NCBI GenBank assembly: GCA_023429985.1
Contig: JAEZCV010000222.1
Location: 1-11,168 of the forward strand
DNA: 11,168 nucleotides
Source: Bacteroidota bacterium
GTDB lineage: Bacteria > Bacteroidota > Bacteroidia > Chitinophagales > Chitinophagaceae
Direction: 5' to 3'
Below, in pieces: positions 1-7,700 of the stretch. Positions within the stretch are counted from its first letter, which is position 1. Each line of letters begins with the position of its first letter. The notes under the pieces are model-generated. The model did not search any database, was not told the origin of the DNA, and worked only from the letters and a program-made list of their open reading frames with translations. The translations under genes were made by a program, and so were the position numbers.

Positions 1-192
1 TTTTATTTAATTAACTTTCCCCGGACAACAGTGATTCACCATTCACCATTCACCCTTTTTTTTTATATTCGCTCTTGTTTCTCAAAATCCGGTTTCCTAC
101 CTAACCTGTTAGTCTTCCCGGAGAAGAACCTGGTATCCTGGCCGGGAGGTATCAAGAAATTGATTCAGGTTGAAGCCAAAGCAAAATGAATT
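1..192 (+). other. Unassigned leading segment; possible tail of an upstream gene
   Basis: No gene can be named here. The + strand frame beginning at base 1 is open for 62 codons and stops at TGA 187-189, just before the hairpin of an intrinsic terminator that starts at 193. Its last residues would read EKNLVSWPGGIKKLIQVEAK plus AK. That spacing is what the 3' end of a gene looks like. Against this, bases 34-64 hold a tandem heptamer and a T9 run that look intergenic, and no family is recognisable in the translation. If there is coding sequence it is probably only the part after about base 100, or a decayed remnant. No start codon with a plausible leader was identified. Confidence 0.25.
34..54. 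repeat. Three tandem copies of heptamer ATTCACC
   Basis: Three perfect head-to-tail copies of ATTCACC occupy 34-40, 41-47 and 48-54. They are followed by one more C and a run of nine T (56-64). Short tandem heptamers beside a homopolymer are prone to slippage, so copy number may vary between strains. No function is visible; the region looks intergenic. Confidence 0.7.
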
Positions 193-218
193 AAAACCCC
201 GGTGTTTCGGGGTTTTTT
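193..218 (+). terminator. Rho-independent terminator upstream of gene 1
   Basis: A nine-base stem AAAACCCCG (193-201) pairs perfectly with CGGGGTTTT (208-216) around the loop GTGTTT. Six T (213-218) form the U tract, overlapping the 3' arm. The GC core is five pairs. Because the 5' arm starts with AAAA it could also work on the opposite strand. It lies just after a TGA at 187-189 and 38 bases before the start of the barrel gene. It therefore most likely ends transcription from the left and separates it from that gene. Confidence 0.8.
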
Positions 219-256
219 AATGGCACTTCATTTGCAAGTGTTTATCAAACGCTTGT

Positions 257-952
257 ATGAAAACTAAAATCATTCTATTCTTTCTTTCTTCCATCTTATT
301 TAATTCAATTGTAAAGGCACAATCCGGGGGCCGCATACATGCCGGCATCAATCTTTCCAATATTACCGTGAGTAGCAGTGGTGGCGTAAATGATGCCAAT
401 ATGCTTACTACTTTCCAGGCAGGTGTAACGGGCGATTTTTATCTTGGCGGCCCACTGTATTTACAGCCCGGCATTTTATATACAGGAAAAGGTTCCAAAG
501 TGGAATCCGGAACCCCTGGAACCAATGGTTATTTTAAACAAACTTTCAACCCTTATTATTTCGAAATTCCCGTGAATCTGATTTTTAAAACACCGGCTAT
601 TGGTGCAGGAAGGTTCTTTGTTGGTGCCGGTCCTTACCTGGCGGTGGGTGTGAGGGGTAAAACTTCCACCGAAGGACAAACTTTATTAGGGCTAACTTAT
701 GATGTTGAATCGGATATAAGATTTTCTGATGATGACCCGGCCACTTTTGATGAAGAAGAAGGAGCAGGATTCGGAATTATGAAGCGGTTTGATTATGGAT
801 TAAATGCAACAGCGGGATTTGAAGGCCGTTCCATGGTGCTGGGAGTAGGGTATGGTTATGGCCTGGCAAAACTGCAATCGGGTTCAGATAATGATGCAGA
901 TAAGAAGAACAAACACAGGGTGCTCAGCTTTACACTAGGTTTCAAATTTTAA
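257..952 (+). CDS. Outer-membrane beta-barrel protein (PorT / OMP_b-brl_2-like)
   Basis: This 231-residue protein is a small barrel of the outer membrane. Residues 1-21 are a signal peptide (Lys-rich start, then IILFFLSSILF), with probable cleavage KA|Q at 21/22. The mature part alternates hydrophobic and polar residues as beta-strands do. It carries landmarks typical of Bacteroidota barrels of this class: YYFEIPVNLIF (100-110), GPYLAVGVRGK (125-135), RFDYGLNATAGFE (177-189) and a C-terminal strand FTLGFKF ending in Phe. Between the strands at 125-135 and 177-189 lies an acidic stretch (DDD 158-160, DEEE 165-168), likely an external loop. The start at 257 is chosen because it begins the signal peptide; no Shine-Dalgarno is present, which is normal in the phylum. 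TTCATTTG (227-234) resembles a -7 box with one mismatch. Terminators on both sides suggest a monocistronic unit. The ligand or function cannot be read from the sequence; PorT itself is a T9SS component, but membership in this broad family does not imply that role. Confidence 0.88.
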   Translation: MKTKIILFFLSSILFNSIVKAQSGGRIHAGINLSNITVSSSGGVNDANMLTTFQAGVTGDFYLGGPLYLQPGILYTGKGSKVESGTPGTNGYFKQTFNPYYFEIPVNLIFKTPAIGAGRFFVGAGPYLAVGVRGKTSTEGQTLLGLTYDVESDIRFSDDDPATFDEEEGAGFGIMKRFDYGLNATAGFEGRSMVLGVGYGYGLAKLQSGSDNDADKKNKHRVLSFTLGFKF

Positions 953-1005
953 TTTTTTTGCCTGTGTAAGTCACGCAAAACTGGTTTTTTAGCAGAAATA
1001 TTTCC

Positions 1006-1029
1006 GGCCGGAAGAAATTCCGGCCTTTT
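1006..1029 (+). terminator. Rho-independent terminator after the barrel gene
   Basis: GGCCGGAA (1006-1013) pairs with TTCCGGCC (1018-1025) over a GAAA tetraloop of the stable GNRA class, followed by TTTT (1026-1029). The short U tract makes it weaker than the other terminators here. TTCCGGCCGGAA (1002-1013) is also a perfect 12-base palindrome, so an alternative fold competes for the same 5' arm. It lies 54 bases after the stop of the barrel gene and 96 bases before gene 2, so it separates the two units. Confidence 0.7.
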
Positions 1030-1082
1030 GTCATTATGTTATTAAATTCTTGTAAGATCGTTAATGCGTTGCGAAAAAAAAT

Positions 1083-1097
1083 TTATCTTTCCAGCCT
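1083..1097 (+). promoter_or_regulatory. Candidate -7 promoter element of gene 2
   Basis: TATCTTTC (1084-1091) matches the Bacteroidota -7 consensus TAnnTTTG except at the last base. It sits downstream of an A8 tract (1074-1081) and a TTG at 1069-1071, although that TTG is closer than the usual -33 spacing. The surrounding 15 bases agree at 11 positions with 4731-4745 upstream of the related gene 3, which supports a shared promoter or leader. Transcription would start roughly 25-30 bases before the ATG. Confidence 0.35.
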
Positions 1098-1124
1098 TAA
1101 TCAATTTTTTAACAACAAATACTT

Positions 1125-4100
1125 ATGAGAAAATTTTACTCTAAGTTCTTAGCTAGCATGGTAGCCTTGTTAATAGGCTATTTTAGTTATGGACAGGTAA
1201 GTGTAACGGCAAGTGCCGGAACAACCGGGCCAACGGCTTACACTACGCTAAAGGCCGCATTTGATGCTATTAATGCGGGCACCCACCAGGGAAGCGTAAC
1301 CGTTAACATTAATGGAAACACAACCGAAACAGCAACTGCTGTGATCAATGCCAGTACAGGAGCAGCCAGTTATACAGATATTACTGTAAATGGTACAGGT
1401 GCCTTTACCGTTTCTGCAAATATGGCTTCACCGCTTATCAGGTTAAATGGTGCTACCAATGTTACTATTGATGGTAACAATACTTTGGTACTCACCAACA
1501 CCAATGCTGCAGGTAATGTGATCAGTTTTATTGGTGATGCCTCCAACAACACCGTAAAAGAAACCACCATCAGGGGTGCAACAAATGTGAATGTTTCCGG
1601 ATTTCCAACACTTGGTCTGGTAACCTTCGGAACCGGTGTAACAACAGGTAACGACGGAAACACCATTGATGATTGCGATATTGATGGAAATGGCGCTGCT
1701 ACCTGTGGAGTGTATTCAAAAGGTTCGGCAACATCATCCGATATTCAGAACAGTGGTAATACCATTAAAAATTCAAGGATCCACGACAACATATTTGCTG
1801 CTGCATCAGGAACAATTGCCTTGTTGCTGGATGAAGGAAATACAGGATGGACAATTGAAAATAACAGTATCTATCATTCCAATCCGGTTTCTCTAAGCAA
1901 CCAGATTGTAGTGCGTGGAATTCTTATCGTTCCCGATTTCACTACCGATGCACATACCGTAACAGGTAACTTTGTAGGTGGTAATGCACCGAATGCTGCC
2001 GGTACAATGTCTATCTCCGGAACAGGATCGCTTGCTGCAGGATTTATTGGTATTGATGTTGAAACAGGTGGTCCAAACAACCTGGTTCAAGGTAATACTG
2101 TTAAGAATGTAACCCTGACCTATGCTGCTTCTGCAGGCTCTTTTGGTAACGCAGGAATCTTTGGTTTCATTGGTGGTTTCAACGGAACTTCAACATTCAA
2201 CAACAACACTGTAAGCGACATTACTGTTACAAATAATAATGGATTTATCGCATTCCAGGCAATTCATTTCAATACAAGAGTAACAGCATCAGGTTTCATA
2301 GCTCCTGAAGTAACTGTTACCAATAACACGGTAAATAATATTACAGCGAATTCGGGTGGTGCAGGCGATTATGCTATTTATGGCTTACGTCTTGAAACAT
2401 CCTCCGGTGCTACGCTTACCAATACTGCACTTGCCAATACGCATTTTGTGGTTTCGGGAAATACTGTTACCAATATTAGCTCTACATTTAACGGATCTAC
2501 TTCCAGTTTTATCAGGGGAATAGGAACAGTAGTTACGCAGGGAACTAATTCAACCGCAGGTCTGGTGCCTCATTTTGAGATCATCAGCAATAATGTAAAT
2601 GGATTGTCTGCTGCTTCTTTAGGTGGTTCATCACCTGCAGTGGGGGCATTCTATGCATCACCTTCTGTAATTGGAATTCATTTCGCTGGATCATCTGCAA
2701 TTGCGAATACAGTTGACTGGCAGATCATTTCCAAGAACAATGTTCATAACATCAATGCTACAAATACAGGTGATGTAAATAGCGTTGCAATGGGAATTCT
2801 TGCCAACAACGTTAAAGGAAGAATTACCGAAAATAAAGTTTACGACATCAAAAATTCGGCTGCAGGTAATGCAAACAATCCCGGGGTTGTTGGTGTTTCG
2901 GTAAGATTTGCTGTAGATACAGTGGAAGTGATCAACAATTTTGTTTCTGTTGGTTCAGGTTCTACAGGCAATGTAAATGTATTTGGAATTGTAAACAATT
3001 CCGATGCACCGGGTCCAATACATGTTTATCATAACTCTGTTGCTGTTGCTGGCGCGGGCGCTGCGGGTAATACCAAAGTTTCAGCCGCTTTTGCAAGAGC
3101 TTCAGAATTACTGGCAGTTATTTCAACACCTGTTGATATAAAGAATAACATCTTCCACAATCAAAGAACAGGTGGTACTGCAAATTTTGCCATTGCAAAC
3201 ACAGGTACTACTGCACCTTTAAACTGGGTATCTGATTTTAATAATCTTTACAGCAATTCGGCCGCCACTATTGGTTTTTGGGGTGCTACTCCGGTAACAC
3301 TTGCCGGTTTGCAAACTGCAAGTTCTGCCGATGTGAATTCAAGTTCAGTAGCTGCAGTATTTGTTGATATTGCTGCGGGTGACCTTCACCTTACAGGTGC
3401 TTCCATTGGTGATGCCAATCTTGAAGGAACACCTTCTGATGTTACCATTGATATTGACAATGAAACCAGAAGCACAACAGCCCCGATCATGGGTGCTGAT
3501 GAAGTGTTTGCCGTTTGCGTGGCGCCTGCCATTACAACGCAGCCGGCTGCGGTTTCGGGTTGTGAAGGAAGTACAGCTACCATGACTGTAGTTGCAACCG
3601 GTACAGGATTAAGCTACCAGTGGAGAAAAGGAACAACCGATATTGCCGGTGCAACAAGTGCAACACTTACTATTAATAACTTAACTGCCGCTGATGCAGG
3701 TGCTGATTATAATGTTGTAATTACCAATGCATGCGGAACGGTTACTTCAGCCGATGCTGCCATTACTGTAAACGCTGCTCCTGCCATTACCACACAACCT
3801 GCTGCACAAACAGCATGTGTTGGTGGATCTGCCAGCTTTACTGTAGCCGCTACCGGAACTGGTTTAACCTACCAGTGGAGAAGAAACGGAACGGATATTA
3901 CAGGTGAAACAGGTGCAACACTTACCATTAATCCTGTTACTGCAGGTAATGCAGGTTCTTATACTGTTGTTGTAACTGGCGGAGGTTGTAGTGTTACATC
4001 TAACGCTGTAAACCTTACTGTAAATGCTGCAACCACTATCACTACCCAGCCAACAGCTGTTACTACATGTTTGCAACAAAATGCAACCTTTACTGTAGTT

Positions 4101-4571
4101 GCTGCCGGTGCTGCTCCATTATCTTACCAGTGGAGAAAAGATGGTGCTGATATTGCTGGTGCTACTTCTGCATCTTATACTGTAAGCAATGTTACCTCTG
4201 CTTCTGCAGGTTCCTATACTGTTGTTGTTACGGGAGCTTGTGGTAATGTTACTTCAAACCCTGCTACGCTTACTGTATCAGGTCCTTGTACTTCTATACC
4301 AACTGTTGATGCCGATATTACCAAAGTTGTATTGATGCCAAACGTAGTGAATGATGTTACTACCTTAAGAGTAAATGCAACAAGATCTATGAGGATCAGC
4401 TGGAATGTTGTTGACATGAATGGTAAAGTGGTGATGAGTTTCGATAACCAGGTTACTGCTGGTCAGAACGACATACTGGTAAGGGTGGCCCAACTGGGTG
4501 CCGGTACCTACCAGGTGGTTGGAAACACTACAAAAGGAAGAACTGAGGTAGTGCGCTTTATCAAGCATTAA
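1125..4571 (+). CDS. Secreted beta-helix / Ig-like repeat adhesin with T9SS sorting domain
   Basis: The product is a complete 1148-residue surface or extracellular protein, probably an adhesin. Residues 1-23 are a signal peptide (MRKFY start, cleavage YG|Q). Residues about 30-775 form an Asn/Thr/Gly-rich right-handed parallel beta-helix with many rungs of the type NNTV..I, opening with the module TLKAAFDAINAGTHQG followed by VTIDGNN. The helix closes at DIDNETRSTTAPIMGADE (776-793). Three Ig-like repeats follow (801-885, 886-969, 970-1052), each with ITTQP, a Cys, YQW, and D.G or S.GSY then CG. Residues 1064-1148 are a T9SS type A sorting domain: LMPNVVNDVTTLRV (1070-1083), DMNGKVV (1097-1103), LGAGTYQVV (1124-1132) and terminal RFIKH. 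This domain is known to direct export through the T9SS and then is cleaved for attachment or release. No catalytic motif was seen; binding target unknown. Start chosen from the signal peptide. Monocistronic by flanking terminators. Confidence 0.93.
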   Translation: MRKFYSKFLASMVALLIGYFSYGQVSVTASAGTTGPTAYTTLKAAFDAINAGTHQGSVTVNINGNTTETATAVINASTGAASYTDITVNGTGAFTVSANMASPLIRLNGATNVTIDGNNTLVLTNTNAAGNVISFIGDASNNTVKETTIRGATNVNVSGFPTLGLVTFGTGVTTGNDGNTIDDCDIDGNGAATCGVYSKGSATSSDIQNSGNTIKNSRIHDNIFAAASGTIALLLDEGNTGWTIENNSIYHSNPVSLSNQIVVRGILIVPDFTTDAHTVTGNFVGGNAPNAAGTMSISGTGSLAAGFIGIDVETGGPNNLVQGNTVKNVTLTYAASAGSFGNAGIFGFIGGFNGTSTFNNNTVSDITVTNNNGFIAFQAIHFNTRVTASGFIAPEVTVTNNTVNNITANSGGAGDYAIYGLRLETSSGATLTNTALANTHFVVSGNTVTNISSTFNGSTSSFIRGIGTVVTQGTNSTAGLVPHFEIISNNVNGLSAASLGGSSPAVGAFYASPSVIGIHFAGSSAIANTVDWQIISKNNVHNINATNTGDVNSVAMGILANNVKGRITENKVYDIKNSAAGNANNPGVVGVSVRFAVDTVEVINNFVSVGSGSTGNVNVFGIVNNSDAPGPIHVYHNSVAVAGAGAAGNTKVSAAFARASELLAVISTPVDIKNNIFHNQRTGGTANFAIANTGTTAPLNWVSDFNNLYSNSAATIGFWGATPVTLAGLQTASSADVNSSSVAAVFVDIAAGDLHLTGASIGDANLEGTPSDVTIDIDNETRSTTAPIMGADEVFAVCVAPAITTQPAAVSGCEGSTATMTVVATGTGLSYQWRKGTTDIAGATSATLTINNLTAADAGADYNVVITNACGTVTSADAAITVNAAPAITTQPAAQTACVGGSASFTVAATGTGLTYQWRRNGTDITGETGATLTINPVTAGNAGSYTVVVTGGGCSVTSNAVNLTVNAATTITTQPTAVTTCLQQNATFTVVAAGAAPLSYQWRKDGADIAGATSASYTVSNVTSASAGSYTVVVTGACGNVTSNPATLTVSGPCTSIPTVDADITKVVLMPNVVNDVTTLRVNATRSMRISWNVVDMNGKVVMSFDNQVTAGQNDILVRVAQLGAGTYQVVGNTTKGRTEVVRFIKH
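3525..4280 (+). repeat. Three tandem Ig-like domain repeats in gene 2
   Basis: Units at 3525-3779, 3780-4031 and 4032-4280 (255, 252 and 249 bases) each encode one Ig-like domain of 83-85 residues. Shared landmarks are ITTQP at the start, a Cys about 13 residues in, YQWR near residue 31, I.G.T near residue 42, and a second Cys in CG about 70 residues in (for example C813 and C870 in the first unit). The third base of many codons differs between units while the protein pattern is kept, so the duplication is old or the units have diverged. The same repeat type recurs in gene 3. Confidence 0.9.
4314..4571 (+). other. T9SS type A C-terminal sorting domain (coding part)
   Basis: This segment encodes the last 85 residues of gene 2. 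It has the order known for type A sorting domains of the Por secretion system: a PN motif near the start (here MPNVV rather than the common YPNP), a central D..GKVV strand, a Gly-rich L.AGTY strand, and a basic C-terminal strand ending RFIKH. In known cases the sortase PorU removes it during surface attachment. The presence of the domain makes T9SS export of gene 2 likely and shows that the host genome should encode a T9SS. Confidence 0.88.
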
Positions 4572-4592
4572 TTCTCAATGTTATAATTTTTC

Positions 4593-4622
4593 AATCCCCC
4601 GCAGCTGCGGGGGATTTTTTTT
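4593..4622 (+). terminator. Strong rho-independent terminator after gene 2
   Basis: Bases 4593-4616 are a perfect 24-base palindrome: stem AATCCCCCGC, loop AGCT, stem GCGGGGGATT. An eight-base T run (4615-4622) follows. With eight GC pairs in the stem it is the strongest terminator in the window. It begins 22 bases after the stop codon of gene 2, so gene 3 is expected to use its own promoter. Confidence 0.92.
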
Positions 4623-4684
4623 ATAAAGAACTGAAGTATAATGAATTTAATAAATACTAGATATGAAAAGAATTGGTTGGGTAC

Positions 4685-4716
4685 TGTGGATAACTCGCAG
4701 CTTATCCACATTTTTT
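4685..4716. promoter_or_regulatory. Inverted pair of perfect DnaA-box sequences upstream of gene 3
   Basis: TGTGGATAA (4685-4693) and TTATCCACA (4702-4710) are perfect reverse complements separated by eight bases. TTATCCACA is the consensus high-affinity DnaA box, so the site presents one box on each strand. An AT-rich stretch follows, including T6 (4711-4716), and the candidate gene 3 promoter at 4731-4745 lies just downstream. DnaA could bind here and influence transcription, or titrate. The alternative is a second, weak intrinsic terminator, because a hairpin plus T6 also fits. Its stem has only three GC pairs and a strong terminator already lies about 70 bases upstream, which makes that reading less needed. 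The sequence fact is certain; the function is inferred. Confidence 0.5.
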
Positions 4717-4730
4717 GATTTAAAAAAGCG

Positions 4731-4745
4731 TTAATTTTCCGCCCT
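4731..4745 (+). promoter_or_regulatory. Candidate -7 promoter element of gene 3
   Basis: TAATTTTC (4732-4739) fits TAnnTTTG except the last base, the same deviation as upstream of gene 2. The 15-base block agrees at 11 positions with 1083-1097. A TTTG at 4714-4717 is a possible upstream element but is closer than the usual spacing. It lies 20 bases before the ATG of gene 3 and directly after the inverted DnaA boxes, so DnaA bound there would be close to RNA polymerase. Confidence 0.35.
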
Positions 4746-4765
4746 CTATTAACTTAAACTTGCTT

Positions 4766-7700
4766 ATGAGAAAGTTCTACCTTTCAATTCTTGCCATCAT
4801 GGCCATTTCTTTTGTGAGCCATGCACAATTAAACGGCGTCAAAACCGTTCCTGGCGATTATGCTACTTTAGCCGCCGCAGTTACCGATTTGAACACCCAG
4901 GGCGTAGGTGCCGGTGGAGTGATCTTTAATATTGCAGCCGGGCATACAGAGTCCGTAACAGATGAAATTAATGTTACGGCAACAGGCACCGCTGCAAACC
5001 CCATAATATTTCAAAAATCGGGTGCAGGGGCTAATCCAAAAATAAGCAGGACCGATGCAGGCAGCAGGGCTACAACTGCTCCCGGAGCCTTTGGTGATGG
5101 CATCATCACATTAACAGGTTCGGATTATGTTTCTATTATCGGAATTGATATTGAAGCTTTGGATAGTGAAATTGAATATGGTTACTTTCTCAATAAAGCA
5201 TCAGGCGCCGATGGAAATCAGTTTGTGGTTATTCAGAATTGCGTGATCACCATGAATAAAGGTACCAGGGATGAAGTAATTGGAATTCATGTAAGTAATG
5301 GTGCTACATCTCTTACCAGTGCAACCGGAATTGCTAATACAGATCCTGCAGGACAGTCAAAAAACATTACACTTCTGGGTAACACAGTGCAAAATGTTCA
5401 CTCAGCAATTTATGTGCGCGGTTCCAGTTCAACTGATTATTACACCCAAAACCTGATTATTGGAGACGCAGGTTCTGGTAACATTTTACAGAACTTTGGA
5501 GGTGGAACTGCTTCTACTGCTTATGGAATTTACCTGATTTATGTTGAGCATGTTAAGGTAAATAACAATTCGTTTGATAATGCAGGAGCTGGTGGAAGTG
5601 CTCATGGATCTATTTTATATGGTTTGATGTTTTCAACTGGAATTGGATCTTTGGAAGTAAACAATAATAACTTCGTACTAAATTCCAGCGGTACAACTTC
5701 CGCTACAAATGCCATTTATAATAGCACCAATACAACAGACAATACAACAATTAAAGGAAACAGCTTTTCAGGAAGTATTTCTTCAAATTCAGCTTATTTA
5801 ATTTACAACAACAATACTTCAGCAGGAGTTATTGATATCAGCGATAATTCAATCAACGGAAGTTTTTCCAAAACCGGAACCAGTGGAACCTTATATTGTT
5901 ATTATAACAACAGTTCTCCCACAGGAACTTCAAATATTTATAATAATGATTTTTCAAATATAACCCTGGCAGGTACCAGTGTATTTTATGGAATTTCATC
6001 AACTACCACCGCCGCCCACACGCAGAATATTTATAATAATACTGTTTCAAATATTACAGGTGGTTCAGGTACCGTTTATGGAATTAATGCAACTACTTCG
6101 GGTACCCGTAATATTTACGGAAATAATATTTTTATTTTGACCGGGGGAGGCACTGTTTATGGAATTGCCTCTGGAGCAGGAATGACTTCCGGAGCCATTT
6201 ATAAAAATAAAATTTACGATTTAACCACTACGGCAACAGGTACCACTGCCGGCTATGTTACCGGAATTCTGATTTCCAGTGGAACCGCTCCTGTGGTACA
6301 CAATAATGTTATTGGAAACCTGTTTGCACCCACTGCAAATTCAATTGATGCAATCAGGGGTATTAGTGTTACATCAACATTGGGCACTTCAAATATTGGC
6401 ATCTATTACAATACTGTTCGAATTGATGCAAGTTCAAGTGCCACAAATTTTGGAACAACAGGATTGTTTCTACAGGCGAGTGCAACAGCAACCACTGCTA
6501 ATGCCGATGTCAGGAACAACATTATCATAAATACTTCAACTCCTTCCGGCACAGGTAGAACTGTTGTTTTGAGAAGAAGTTCTGCTACAGCAAATACACT
6601 TAATAATTTTGCTACAACTTCAAACAATAACTTATATTTTGCAGGTATACCGGGTGCGAGTAATTTAATATTTTTTGATGGTACTGCTGCCGCTGAAACA
6701 CTGGCAGATTATAAATCCGGTGTGTTTACTTCCGGAACTGTATCTCCTCGTGATATAGCATCCGTAACAGAAAATCCGACTTTCCTGAGTACTAATGGAT
6801 CTGATGCCAACTTCCTGCATATCAGTACTGCAGTTGCCACTCAAATTGAAAGCGGCGGACTTCCCGTTGATGGAATTACAACCGACTTTGATGGAGATAC
6901 CAGAAATACTTCCAGTCCGGATATTGGCGCAGATGAAGGTGCATTTTTGCAAGCCGATTTTTCCGGACCTGCCATAGTTGTAAGTCCAATACCAACCAAC
7001 AGTTGTTTATCAGGACCACAGGTTGAGGTAACCATAACTGATGCAAGCGATTTAAATATTGCCCCCGGAACAGCTCCAAGGCTCTATTTCAAACGTAGTA
7101 CAGATGCAAATACATTCAATGATAACACCAGTGCTACTGATGGCTGGAAATATGTGGAAGCCAGTAATACCTCAAATCCGTTTACTTTCACCTTTAATTA
7201 CACATTGTTAAATGGAGGTACAGGTGTTACAGCCGGACAAACTATTGAATATTTTGTAGTAGCCCAGGATATTAATTCCAATGTTGGACTTTCTCACGGA
7301 AGTTTTGCTGTAAATCCTGCCAGTGTTAACCTTACTGCTTCCGCTTTTCCAATAGGAGGCACGCTGCCAGGTTTCCAGGTGATTGCAGGTCTTCCAACAA
7401 CAATTACCATTGGTGCAACCGGAGATTATCCAACTTTAACAGGAACAGGTGGCTTATTTGAAGCGATCAATTCAAGCAGCCTTACTGGAAATACCGTGGT
7501 TGAAATTATTGATGCTATGGTAACAGAAACAGGAGCTGTGGTGCTGGCTGATATAATTGGTGGATGCTCGGCGGTAACTACGCTTACAATTAAGCCCGCA
7601 GCAGGCGTGAATGCAACCTTGTCGGGAACTTCTGCTACAGGTTTGATCATTATTACTGGTGCAGATAACATAACTATAGACGGAAGTAACAATGGTACCG

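Noticed and set aside
116..147. Hairpin TCCCGG / CCGGGA with a 20-base loop
   Set aside because: A six-pair stem with a long loop and no U tract is too weak to call a terminator or structured RNA.
4685..4710. The DnaA-box pair as part of a chromosomal origin
   Set aside because: Only one pair is present, with no cluster of boxes and no dnaA, dnaN or similar gene in the window. A regulatory or titration site, or a hairpin, is more economical.
4663..4734. A 23-codon open frame (MKRIGWVLWITR...) spanning the inverted DnaA boxes, possible leader peptide
   Set aside because: There is no promoter-like element before it, no run of regulatory codons, and its end overlaps the candidate -7 element of gene 3. 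A frame this short is expected by chance.
4572..4765. Genes 2 and 3 as one gene broken by a frameshift or stop
   Set aside because: Gene 2 ends in a full T9SS sorting domain and a strong terminator, and gene 3 begins with its own leader and signal peptide.
6279..6530. Open frames in other + strand frames inside gene 3 (also 6795-6977, 7692-7892, 8697-9005)
   Set aside because: They overlap gene 3, whose frame is continuous and has clear domain logic; their translations show no known pattern.
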